36,197 nt of DNA, taken from assembly GCA_020435205.1 (NCBI GenBank), contig JAGQZY010000021.1:1-36197 (forward strand), given 5' to 3'. Of the stretch, positions 1 through 7,183 are shown in pieces (the first letter of the stretch is position 1; every line of letters starts with the position of its first letter). Both the position numbers and the translations under genes were made by a program. This stretch comes from Bdellovibrionales bacterium. GTDB lineage: Bacteria > Bdellovibrionota > Bdellovibrionia > Bdellovibrionales > JAGQZY01. The notes under the pieces are model-generated. The model ran no database searches. It saw nothing but the letters and a program-made list of their open reading frames with translations, and was not told the origin of the DNA.

Positions 1-602
1 CCAACCATACCCGCTTTGTAAAAAGCTTATTTGGATTCGGCCCTCTCAGCGAAACTTATAACTTGGAATATAGTCAGTTCTATGAAAGTTATGAAGTTAC
101 CCTGGGTGCAAGCTTAGGACGGATTGACCAACCTCGAGATACCACTCGAGAAAAAAACCTTTCTGCCCATTTCACTCATTATCTTACTGGTCGCTAACGT
201 GTAGGTGGCAGTTTACTCATTGGTGAATCCCAAAATAAACGGCGATTCCTCAGTAGTCTCAATGGTATTTTCCCTTTGGGAAAAAATTCTCTGCTGATTT
301 CTGAATGGACCTACGAGCAAGCCCAGTTTGCTAATCAAGCGTCACAAAACGTGGACACCTTGGCCTCCGTGCATCGCCTGGGTACAGAAATTGCGAAAGG
401 CGTTTTTCCTTACCTCGTTTTTGAACACGCTTCCATCTCCAGCCCTAGTTCCTATGACCTTTTACATCGACCCGGAGCGGGTGTGCAGTGGTTGCCAGTT
501 CCTCATTTTGAAATTCAATTGGAATACCTTAGGCAGGTCAGTAACCAAAATTATACTCATCCAGACAACATTGGCTTCGTTCTGTTTCATCTATACATAT
601 AA
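1..602 (+). pseudogene. 3' part of an outer-membrane beta-barrel-like gene with an in-frame stop
   Basis: The gene enters from the left edge. Reading from base 3, one frame stays open to the TAA at 600-602 except for a single TAA at 195-197, in the context CGC TAA CGT. Before the stop the peptide alternates polar and aromatic residues (for example LEYSQFYESYEVTLGASLG). After it the frame carries on at once with the same kind of short amphipathic strands and ends FVLFHLYI, a typical barrel C-terminus. I therefore read it as one outer-membrane protein broken by a nonsense change, such as CAA to TAA. A sequencing error or stop readthrough would look the same. The downstream half could start at the TTG at 276, but no convincing ribosome site precedes it. 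Family not identified. It converges on pfkA, 7 bp away. Confidence 0.6.
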
Positions 603-609
603 TGTAAAA

Positions 610-1593
610 CTATTTGGATAATATTTGAGAGAGATCGATCAAGTTTTTGTCGATTTCTTTTTGTCCACGCACACTATCAGCAAGAGGAACGTGGGTCAGC
701 TTTTCATTTTGGATTCCAACCATAAGATTGCTTTTGCCATTCGCCAGAGCCTCAACAGCCCCAGCACCTAAACGACTAGCCAATATTCTGTCGATAGCCG
801 TCGGAGACCCTCCCCGCTGAATATGACCCAAAATACAAACCTTGGCCTCAACGCCAGCTTTGGTTTTCAATTGGTCAGCAAGGTCATAGGCACTGCCCGG
901 CTTTTCACCCTCAGCAATCACCAAGATACTACTGCGTTTGCCACGTTGGATTCCTTGATTCATGTGATTGATAACAGACTCAATAGAGGTCTTGATTTCA
1001 GGGATAAAAATACCTTCAGCTCCCCCCGCCAGTCCCACATGGGTCGCAATAAAGCCAGAAGCCTTACCCATGACTTCAACAATAAACAAGCGGTTGTGAC
1101 TAGCCGCCGTGTCGCGAATGCGATCAATCGCAGACAGAGCGGTGTTGACAGCTGTATCAAAACCAATGGTCGCATCCGTCCCAAAAATGTCATTGTCAAT
1201 AGTTGCAGGAATGCCAATTATGGGAATTTTGTGGTCCTCAGCTAAGGCGTGGGCCCCGGCAAATGAGCCATCACCACCAATACAAACTAAAGCATCAATT
1301 CCAGCTTGCTTTAGATGGGTTGCTGCTCTTTTGCGAATATCGGACCTTAAAAACTCTGGGCTACGCCCTGTTTTTAAAACGGTACCACCCCGTTGAATAA
1401 TATTGGCCATAGAATTCATGGTGAGTTCTTTGAATTGCCCATCAATCATCCCCCGGTAGCCTTCTAAAACTCCGACTACTCGATAGCTCCGATCAATGCC
1501 CGAACGAACCACAGCCCGAATAGCAGCGTTCATGCCGGGGGCATCGCCCCCGCTCGTATAAACCCCTATAGTTAGATTCGAAGACTTGGACAT
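610..1593 (-). CDS. pfkA: 6-phosphofructokinase, PfkA family
   Basis: Phosphorylates fructose 6-phosphate to fructose 1,6-bisphosphate in glycolysis, in the cytoplasm. The 327 residues match the usual bacterial PfkA length (about 320). The N-terminal nucleotide loop TSGGDAPGMNAAIR, the GGDGS motif at about 106-110, the catalytic TIDND (Asp133 equivalent to E. coli Asp127), the MG loop (VEVMG) and GHIQRGGSP are all present. The residue before TIDND is Ala (PATIDND). ATP enzymes usually have Gly there and pyrophosphate enzymes Lys, so together with GGDGS this supports ATP use. No strong Shine-Dalgarno is visible before the ATG; the start is taken from family alignment. It is a single-gene unit between convergent neighbours. 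Confidence 0.95.
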   Translation of the reverse strand: MSKSSNLTIGVYTSGGDAPGMNAAIRAVVRSGIDRSYRVVGVLEGYRGMIDGQFKELTMNSMANIIQRGGTVLKTGRSPEFLRSDIRKRAATHLKQAGIDALVCIGGDGSFAGAHALAEDHKIPIIGIPATIDNDIFGTDATIGFDTAVNTALSAIDRIRDTAASHNRLFIVEVMGKASGFIATHVGLAGGAEGIFIPEIKTSIESVINHMNQGIQRGKRSSILVIAEGEKPGSAYDLADQLKTKAGVEAKVCILGHIQRGGSPTAIDRILASRLGAGAVEALANGKSNLMVGIQNEKLTHVPLADSVRGQKEIDKNLIDLSQILSK

Positions 1594-1651
1594 AACTCAA
1601 CGATAAAAGACATTTTTTCAAATAACAAGAGCTATCCAACGATGTCTGCTA

Positions 1652-2833
1652 TCAAAAGTAACCCTTCATCATGGCATGCCAATACATAAAAGGAATAAAC
1701 ATCTTTTTTAAGAGGTACATGCTGTAACGCTCTTTAGCCTGGTTAAAGGGGAAGGTTTCCATGGGTTTCCCATCATAATCAAATTCCGCCAAAATACAGC
1801 TCGAGCGGCTGGTCACCAAGGGGCAAGAAGCATAGCCTGTGTATTTTACGTCAGTGGTTTTACCATCAATGTTAGCGAGAAGTTGAGCCACTAAAACAGG
1901 ACCTTGTCCGCGTACGGCGGCTCCTGTTTTTGAGTTAGGAAGACTGCTTGCATCGCCAATAGAATAAATATTGCTAAACTTATTATGCTGAGTCGTGAAC
2001 TTATTGACGTCAACCCAGCCAGCCTCATTTGCCAAGGGACTTTGCTTGATAAAATCGGGAGCCGACATAGGCGGTGTGACATGAAGCATATCAAAGGCTT
2101 CTTCCACTAAATCCCCTGTTTCATTATTTTTAAAAGTGGCGACTTTGTTCAGACCATCAATCTTAACTAGATTATGTCCATACAAGGTATTAATACCCCT
2201 TTTTGCAATGACCTTTTCCAATGCAGCTTTATACTTGGCTACACCAAAAATACCACCACCTGCTGATACGAATTTAACCTCAACTTTGTCACGGACTTTA
2301 TTGTTGCGAAAAGTTTCCTCAGCAAGGTACATCACCTTTTGAGGGGCCCCGGCACATTTAATCGGTGTGTTAGGAAAAGTAAAAAGAGCGCGCCCCCCTT
2401 TTAAATTCTTCATGGTTTGCCAGGTATACTCAACAACATCTTTTGAATAGTTGGTGCATACCCCATTCTTGCCAAGGGTCTCCGTCAGCCCCTCTATTTT
2501 ATTCCAGTCTATTTGAATTCCTGGAGCCACCACTAGAAAATCATAGGAAACTTTGTTTCCATCTTGCAAGGTGAGCTCGTTTTGCTCTGGTTGAAACGTT
2601 GCTACAGCTTTTTGAATCCACGTCACCCCTTGAGGCATAAAGTCCTTCATCGGCCGGCGCGACTTACTAAGAGGAAATACACCACCCCCAACAAGGGTCC
2701 ACAAGGGTTGATAATAGTGAGTGTCACTCGGCTCAATGATGGTGAGGTCTAGGTCTTTTCTTTTGCGATGGAGGTTTCTCATCACCGAAAGTCCAGCAGT
2801 ACCTGCTCCGACGATAACTACCTTTTTTTTCAT
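1652..2833 (-). CDS. sqr: Sulfide:quinone oxidoreductase, type II (eukaryote-like SQOR)
   Basis: An FAD flavoprotein that oxidises sulfide and passes electrons to the membrane quinone pool. I chose the ATG at 2833 (393 aa) because AAGGA lies 7-8 bases upstream and the Rossmann motif VVIVGAGTAGL starts at residue 5; the open frame runs further upstream but encodes nothing recognisable. Visible features are the second FAD motif (IYSIGDASSLPNSKTGAA, about 289-306) and two Cys in the positions expected for the redox pair of this class: Cys160 in PIKCAGAPQK and Cys337 in YASCPLVT. The C-terminal stretch after 370 is hydrophobic and amphipathic (MFIPFMYWHAMMKGYF), suited to membrane attachment. It is divergent from the DUF2202 gene, and the TTATAA-N6-TTATAA motif lies 80-97 bp upstream. 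It pairs functionally with the persulfide dioxygenase at 17414-18271. Confidence 0.92.
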   Translation of the reverse strand: MKKKVVIVGAGTAGLSVMRNLHRKRKDLDLTIIEPSDTHYYQPLWTLVGGGVFPLSKSRRPMKDFMPQGVTWIQKAVATFQPEQNELTLQDGNKVSYDFLVVAPGIQIDWNKIEGLTETLGKNGVCTNYSKDVVEYTWQTMKNLKGGRALFTFPNTPIKCAGAPQKVMYLAEETFRNNKVRDKVEVKFVSAGGGIFGVAKYKAALEKVIAKRGINTLYGHNLVKIDGLNKVATFKNNETGDLVEEAFDMLHVTPPMSAPDFIKQSPLANEAGWVDVNKFTTQHNKFSNIYSIGDASSLPNSKTGAAVRGQGPVLVAQLLANIDGKTTDVKYTGYASCPLVTSRSSCILAEFDYDGKPMETFPFNQAKERYSMYLLKKMFIPFMYWHAMMKGYF

Positions 2834-2912
2834 ATGGCGGTCCTTTTTTATTAGAATTAATAACAGGCCATTACAGCCCTTCTGCCAAGATAGTTCAAGA
2901 AAATCCGTGCAA

Positions 2913-2930
2913 TTATAAGCTAGTTTATAA
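2913..2930. promoter_or_regulatory. Candidate operator TTATAA-N6-TTATAA between sqr and the DUF2202 gene
   Basis: TTATAA at 2913-2918 and 2925-2930 flank GCTAGT. The dyad extends to AATTATAA/TTATAATT (2911-2932). TATAAT hexamers that could serve as -10 boxes occur within the arms on both strands, so a bound protein could block both promoters. The same spacing and half-sites occur at 18321-18338 upstream of the persulfide dioxygenase. The regulator is not in the window. Confidence 0.6.
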
Positions 2931-2993
2931 TTGAAAGAAAAAGTCAGAGTTAAAATAGAAAAAAGCTCCCAAATGACCACAAAGGAGGACAGC

Positions 2994-3440
2994 GTGAGAG
3001 TTTCTATTTTATTAACTACCCTACTCGCTTCTATGACATCCTATGCCATTGATAATCCTAGAGCCTTAAAAATGGCTCTAGACGATGAGTACAAAGCCTT
3101 TGCCACCTACCAACAAGTTTTGGACGATTTTGGTAACGTCCGGCCCTTTACTAACATTGCCAGGGCCGAACAGCGCCATATCAATGCCCTACTGCCATTT
3201 TTTGAAAAATATGACTTGGAAGTCCCTGCCAACGAATATTTAGGCCAGATGGAAAGCTACCCATCCGTTCAAGCGGCTTGCCAAGCGGGTGTTGATGCTG
3301 AGATAGCTAATGTGGAACTCTACGACAAAATTTATTCCCTCACCGATGACGAAGAGCTTATAGCCGTCTTTGAAAACCTGCAGGCGGCTAGTCAAGACAA
3401 GCACCTCCCCGCTTTTCAGCGCTGTGCTCGACGTAAATAA
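2994..3440 (+). CDS. Secreted DUF2202 ferritin-like protein
   Basis: 148 residues starting at GTG 2994, chosen because AAGGAGG (2982-2988) sits at ideal distance and the frame then opens with a signal peptide (VRVSILLTTLLASMTSYA, cleavage before IDNP). The rest is helical with the ferritin-like carboxylate/His pattern of DUF2202: DDEYKAF, then RAEQRHINAL, then VDAEIANVELYDKIY, then a last helix FENLQAASQDKHL. These Glu and His residues would form a diiron site. The exact role of DUF2202 proteins is not established; oxidative or metal stress in the periplasm is a reasonable guess. The gene shares its promoter region and the TTATAA operator with sqr, suggesting co-regulation with sulfide metabolism. 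A longer TTG-started reading from 2931 is possible but would bury the signal peptide. Confidence 0.8.
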   Translation: MRVSILLTTLLASMTSYAIDNPRALKMALDDEYKAFATYQQVLDDFGNVRPFTNIARAEQRHINALLPFFEKYDLEVPANEYLGQMESYPSVQAACQAGVDAEIANVELYDKIYSLTDDEELIAVFENLQAASQDKHLPAFQRCARRK

Positions 3441-3467
3441 TTTTTAACGGGAATGTCCCCTACCTTG

Positions 3468-3492
3468 GCCCCTTAATCTTGAAGGGGCTTTT
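3468..3492 (+). terminator. Rho-independent terminator after the DUF2202 gene
   Basis: The stem GCCCCTT (3468-3474) / AAGGGGC (3482-3488) has a 7-nt loop and is followed by TTTT. It overlaps the last codon of the convergent 76-aa gene by two bases. Confidence 0.75.
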
Positions 3493-3721
3493 ATTGTGAT
3501 CGCAATCGAATCAATTTAAGAATCAAAAAGGCCCAAGGCAGTGCGTGATAGAAAAGGTCAAAAATATCTATAGGGCGAACGAGCTTTCCGTGAAAGAGCA
3601 TTTTTAGTTTCTCAACCAAATGAGGTTCAGGAAAAAATGGAGCTAGGCCTAAAAAAAAGGCGACAATCAAAAAAGGAAAAAGCGGTGTTCGATCCACCCA
3701 ATCCAGTAGCATTTGTAACAT
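3491..3721 (-). CDS. Small two-TM membrane protein
   Basis: 76 residues with two hydrophobic segments (about 13-28 and 58-71) around a conserved-looking central stretch, PEPHLVEKLKMLF then RPIDIFDLFYHALPW. Small proteins with the pattern F-x-P-E-P-H-L-x-E-K-L plus P-x-D-x-F-D-L are common in Gram-negatives and are often labelled RND transporter without evidence. I recall the pattern but cannot assign a function. A ribosome site (GAGGGA) precedes the ATG by 9-10 bases. Probably an inner-membrane protein, transcribed alone. Confidence 0.75.
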   Translation of the reverse strand: MLQMLLDWVDRTPLFPFLIVAFFLGLAPFFPEPHLVEKLKMLFHGKLVRPIDIFDLFYHALPWAFLILKLIRLRSQ

Positions 3722-3871
3722 GAGAAACTTCCCTCGCTTTCACAGTATATTGGAAGTATTGTAGCCAGAATGGCTAACAATGTTTATCAGCTAAATAACA
3801 ATTCTCTTTATTTAAATTTCAGGATACTCTGGCACATGCTAAACTGAAGGCGGCTGTCGTGCGGCCTTTAG

Positions 3872-4741
3872 TTATTCACCTGGGAGCGGAATCCATTCTG
3901 TTTCATTGATCACTTTTGGAAAATTGCCCTCACGCCAATCTTTTTTTGCTTTATTGATCTTGTCTCTGCTGGTGGAAACAAAATTCCACCAGATATGACG
4001 ATCCTCTGCAAAGGTCTGCCCCCCAAAAAGCATAAACTCACAATCTTTATCTATTGCGAAGTTTACCGGTTCACCTTTTTTAAAAATAAGCATATCGAAC
4101 CGACGGTAGATCTCACCTTCAGCAACTAGGGAACCATTGATAATATAAACTGCTGATTCGTGCCCTGGCTCCACCACAAATTTTAAGCTCCCTCCTTTTT
4201 TACCCTTTCCATTGATATAAAAAAGATCTGAGAACACAGGAACGGGGGATTTCTGAGCAAAGGCCTCTCCGGCAATCAGTCTCAATTGAATCCCCTCTTT
4301 CTCCACAATAGGCAAATCGGCTTCCTTGCCATGAAAAAAATTGGGGTCTACGGACTCAAACTCTTTTGGTAGAGCTAACCACAATTGAATCCCCTCTAAG
4401 CGCATGGCTCCTTGAGTCGTATCAGATCTCTCACTGTGGACAATACCAGATCCCGCCGTCATCCAATTGACTTCGCCGGGACGAATCGCCTGCTCGTTAC
4501 CAAGACTATCCCTGTGCGTAATTTGGCCACTCAACAAATAAGTTATAGTGGCAAGACCGATATGGGGATGGGCTCGCACCGTCATTGGACGATCGGGGCT
4601 TAGCTCTACTGGCCCCATATGGTCCCAAAAAATAAAAGGGCCAATCATCTTTTTATTCTTTGTTGGCAAAGATCTGCGAACTTGAAAATTATCACCAAGG
4701 TCTTTGACTATTGGTTGTATGACTCTTTCGATGGATCCCAT
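3872..4741 (-). CDS. Pirin family protein (cupin)
   Basis: 289 residues, standard pirin length. The metal-binding set of pirins is intact: His58 and His60 in RAHPHIG, and His102 and Glu104 in GSGIVHSE, matching the 2-His/His-Glu site of human pirin and E. coli YhhW. Bacterial relatives can open quercetin rings in vitro, but the physiological role is usually unknown; redox or iron sensing is also proposed for the family. The C-terminal cupin half (about 165-270) ends with the usual FGG motif. The start ATG has GGAGG 7 bases upstream. It is divergent from the FecR-domain gene with 177 bp between. Confidence 0.9.
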   Translation of the reverse strand: MGSIERVIQPIVKDLGDNFQVRRSLPTKNKKMIGPFIFWDHMGPVELSPDRPMTVRAHPHIGLATITYLLSGQITHRDSLGNEQAIRPGEVNWMTAGSGIVHSERSDTTQGAMRLEGIQLWLALPKEFESVDPNFFHGKEADLPIVEKEGIQLRLIAGEAFAQKSPVPVFSDLFYINGKGKKGGSLKFVVEPGHESAVYIINGSLVAEGEIYRRFDMLIFKKGEPVNFAIDKDCEFMLFGGQTFAEDRHIWWNFVSTSRDKINKAKKDWREGNFPKVINETEWIPLPGE

Positions 4742-4918
4742 CGGCAGGCCTCCGTCTTATTTTTTTATTTCAGCTCAATGCTCATACAGGACTCAAATGG
4801 GGTCAAATAAGAATTCACCAGGCTCAGGATCCAACTCACCGCCAAGCCCTCCGTCGGGCCCGAGTCGCCTGACTTAGGTCTTGTATAATTTTGAGACTTT
4901 TATTCCGATATAATATTG

Positions 4919-7183
4919 ATGAAGCCTCGTAAATCCGACCGATGGATTATTTTATTTTTAGTCGTTGCTCTGGTCATACAAGTGGCTTGGCTCTTGATTG
5001 ATATGGAGATTCTTTCTCCCTCGGGACAATCTAGAAGGTCCGGGGCAGAGGGACTGGTTGCTGGTTTTGTCGAGAAAACTCAAAATAAATTAAAGCGGCG
5101 CGCTCTCAATAGTTTAGTTTGGGAGGCCTCTCAGGAATCTCAACCCATCTATTACCATGATTCTGTATTAACACTAGCGCAAAGCTCGGCGGTGATTCAA
5201 CTACAAGGAAAAAGCCAACTTAAACTTTCAGAAAACACGCTAGTCATCATTGAACCTCCTGAATCGGAGACGACTGGTGAAATTAAATTAAAATTTATAA
5301 AGGGTAGCTTGCAAGCAAGAAACGCCTTTGCCAAAAGTAAAATTGAACATGAGAGCTTCGCTTTGCAATTGAACAAAGGAAGTGTTGTTGAGTTAGCACA
5401 GATCGACGAGAATAGCTTTGATATTCAGCTTAAAGAAGGTAGCGGCAGCCTGCAGGCTGACCAGATGGAGGAAAGCCTCAGTCAAGGCAAAATAATTCAA
5501 GTTCAAAATGGCACAGCTCAGAGCATTTCAATTGATAAAAATTTAAAGTGGGTCGACATCCCTAAAGCAAGAATTTTCACGCGCTCGGACCACACAAAAG
5601 TACCCTTGCATTGGCGTGGAAAGGCTGAGCAAATTGTCGTCGTCAATCGAGAATTTGATCCCAGAAAAATTGATATTGGCAGCCTATCTAAAATAGAACT
5701 TTCTATCCCTATGGGTAAAAACCGCTTGTATTTAAAGCAAGGCGATCAAATCAGCGAACCCTTGGATATTGAGGTTTGGCAAGCTCCACTCTGGCACTTG
5801 GTTCATCCTCTGCCTCGAGACCGCGCCCATATTGGGCCCTTAGAGTTTTACTGGACAGGCGTGCCTCAAGCACGCTCTTATAAAATCAAATTGAAGGGTT
5901 TAAAGTCGAATAAAGAGTGGGAATCAACAAGTCCTCTGAGCCAATATAATTTTGTCGATGAAGACGATTACCAATGGGGGATCTGGGTCATCGACAAAGA
6001 TGGTTTTGAAATCGCCCCCCCCTATTCCTACCCTTTGTTTATACGGCAGAAACCTTTTCAAGCTCCAAAAACAAATAAACCCAAATTTCAATCGCCAAAG
6101 GCACCCCCCCCTCCCTCTGCCCTTCTTTGGGAATTTCTATTCATGGGCAAGGCTTTTGCCGAAGGCGCAACCTATCAAGCGATCTTTTCTTGGGAGCCCA
6201 TCGAAGGAGCCGATCTTTACCATCTTGAAATTTCAGCCACACCTGACTTTCGCAATCCTGTGTTAAAAACTCAGGTTCGAAAATCTGAATTTATGTGGGG
6301 TGGAGTTAAAGACCAACGAGATTACTATTGGAGAGTTGCGGCGGGCAGCTCCTCTGGCCGAATGGGAATTTTTTCTGAACCAGAAAAAATCACTTTGACT
6401 CTCGCCCCGGAAGCACCCGTTGCCAAACCCAAACGCATGGTTAAAGCAAAACCAAAAATGGAACCTCTACCCATTGCAAAGGAAGCTAACACGAAAAAGG
6501 CGACGATTTTTCCACCCGTGACAAAACCTAAACTAGAAAATTCAGCCTTAATTGAAAGTTCTTCACCAGCAAGGGAGGAAGACTCCCTACTAGGCCCCGT
6601 GACCTATCGATTTTCTTGGAGAGCTGGATATGGTAGCCTTAAGGGGGCTGCTGAGAGACAGGTCGACACAAATCTAAGTGGAATGAAATTTTTGTCTTTT
6701 GGTTTCGAATTTAATTATTTGAGTTCAATAGATCGATTGTGGAAACTGGCTCTAGAGTTGGCACAAACTGAATTTAAGCCCACCTCAAAGCTCGCTATCC
6801 CCCACCAAGACAATCTTAGCATCAGCCAAGGAGAATTTCGCCTTATCCGATATGCAAATGACAATCACTATGGGGTCGGATTTATTGGCAAACTCGCTCC
6901 CGCTTTTGAACGAAAGAGCGCTGATCAAATTTCCTCCTCATCAAAGATACTTGCTGGTGCTACTTTTGAAACTCGCTGGCAGGTTGGCGGCGGCCGCTAT
7001 CTCGGTTATTTATCCCCACTGGCTGGTTCAGGGTTATTGGGAGCAACCATGAGCCACCGCTGGACGCGCCCCATTTATTATTACTTTTTTCTTGGCATTG
7101 AGTTTGAAACTGACTGGCTACAAGGCAAAGATCAAAGCCTCACCAACTTTGATGGATATCTGCTCATGGGTGCTGAATTTTAA
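4919..7183 (+). CDS. FecR-domain protein with FN3-like repeats and a possible C-terminal beta-barrel
   Basis: 754 residues from ATG 4919 (a TTG lies one codon earlier). A single hydrophobic segment near residues 9-30 acts as a membrane anchor or uncleaved signal. Residues about 60-210 have the FecR-like pattern of short beta strands (SAVIQLQGKSQLKLSENTLV, then LKEGSGSL). Residues about 300-380 and 420-495 look like FN3-type modules used for ligand or peptidoglycan contact (FYWTGVPQARSYKIKL; FSWEPIEGADLYHLEIS). A Pro/Lys/Ala-rich linker at about 500-560 follows. The last 190 residues alternate like a small outer-membrane barrel, ending YLLMGAEF. TATAAT hexamers lie at 4884-4889 and 4909-4914; no clear Shine-Dalgarno is seen. 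No ECF sigma factor is adjacent, so a classic FecR anti-sigma role is unlikely. Its 3' end overlaps the convergent gene by 4 bp. Confidence 0.75.
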   Translation: MKPRKSDRWIILFLVVALVIQVAWLLIDMEILSPSGQSRRSGAEGLVAGFVEKTQNKLKRRALNSLVWEASQESQPIYYHDSVLTLAQSSAVIQLQGKSQLKLSENTLVIIEPPESETTGEIKLKFIKGSLQARNAFAKSKIEHESFALQLNKGSVVELAQIDENSFDIQLKEGSGSLQADQMEESLSQGKIIQVQNGTAQSISIDKNLKWVDIPKARIFTRSDHTKVPLHWRGKAEQIVVVNREFDPRKIDIGSLSKIELSIPMGKNRLYLKQGDQISEPLDIEVWQAPLWHLVHPLPRDRAHIGPLEFYWTGVPQARSYKIKLKGLKSNKEWESTSPLSQYNFVDEDDYQWGIWVIDKDGFEIAPPYSYPLFIRQKPFQAPKTNKPKFQSPKAPPPPSALLWEFLFMGKAFAEGATYQAIFSWEPIEGADLYHLEISATPDFRNPVLKTQVRKSEFMWGGVKDQRDYYWRVAAGSSSGRMGIFSEPEKITLTLAPEAPVAKPKRMVKAKPKMEPLPIAKEANTKKATIFPPVTKPKLENSALIESSSPAREEDSLLGPVTYRFSWRAGYGSLKGAAERQVDTNLSGMKFLSFGFEFNYLSSIDRLWKLALELAQTEFKPTSKLAIPHQDNLSISQGEFRLIRYANDNHYGVGFIGKLAPAFERKSADQISSSSKILAGATFETRWQVGGGRYLGYLSPLAGSGLLGATMSHRWTRPIYYYFFLGIEFETDWLQGKDQSLTNFDGYLLMGAEF

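Noticed and set aside
2834-2980. 49-residue upstream extension of sqr
   Set aside because: AAGGA sits at the inner ATG, and the Rossmann motif normally starts at the N-terminus. The extension crosses the promoter and operator.
2931-2993. TTG-started extension of the DUF2202 gene
   Set aside because: It would put charged residues before the signal peptide and overlap the operator. GTG 2994 has an ideal AAGGAGG.
3848-3872. Terminator after the pirin gene
   Set aside because: AAGGC/GCCTT arms are only 5 bp around a 12-nt loop with no T run on the minus strand.
4891-4914. TTGAGA/TATAAT promoter for the FecR-domain gene
   Set aside because: The spacer is only 12 bp, too short for a standard promoter. 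Another TATAAT at 4884-4889 lacks a good -35 box.
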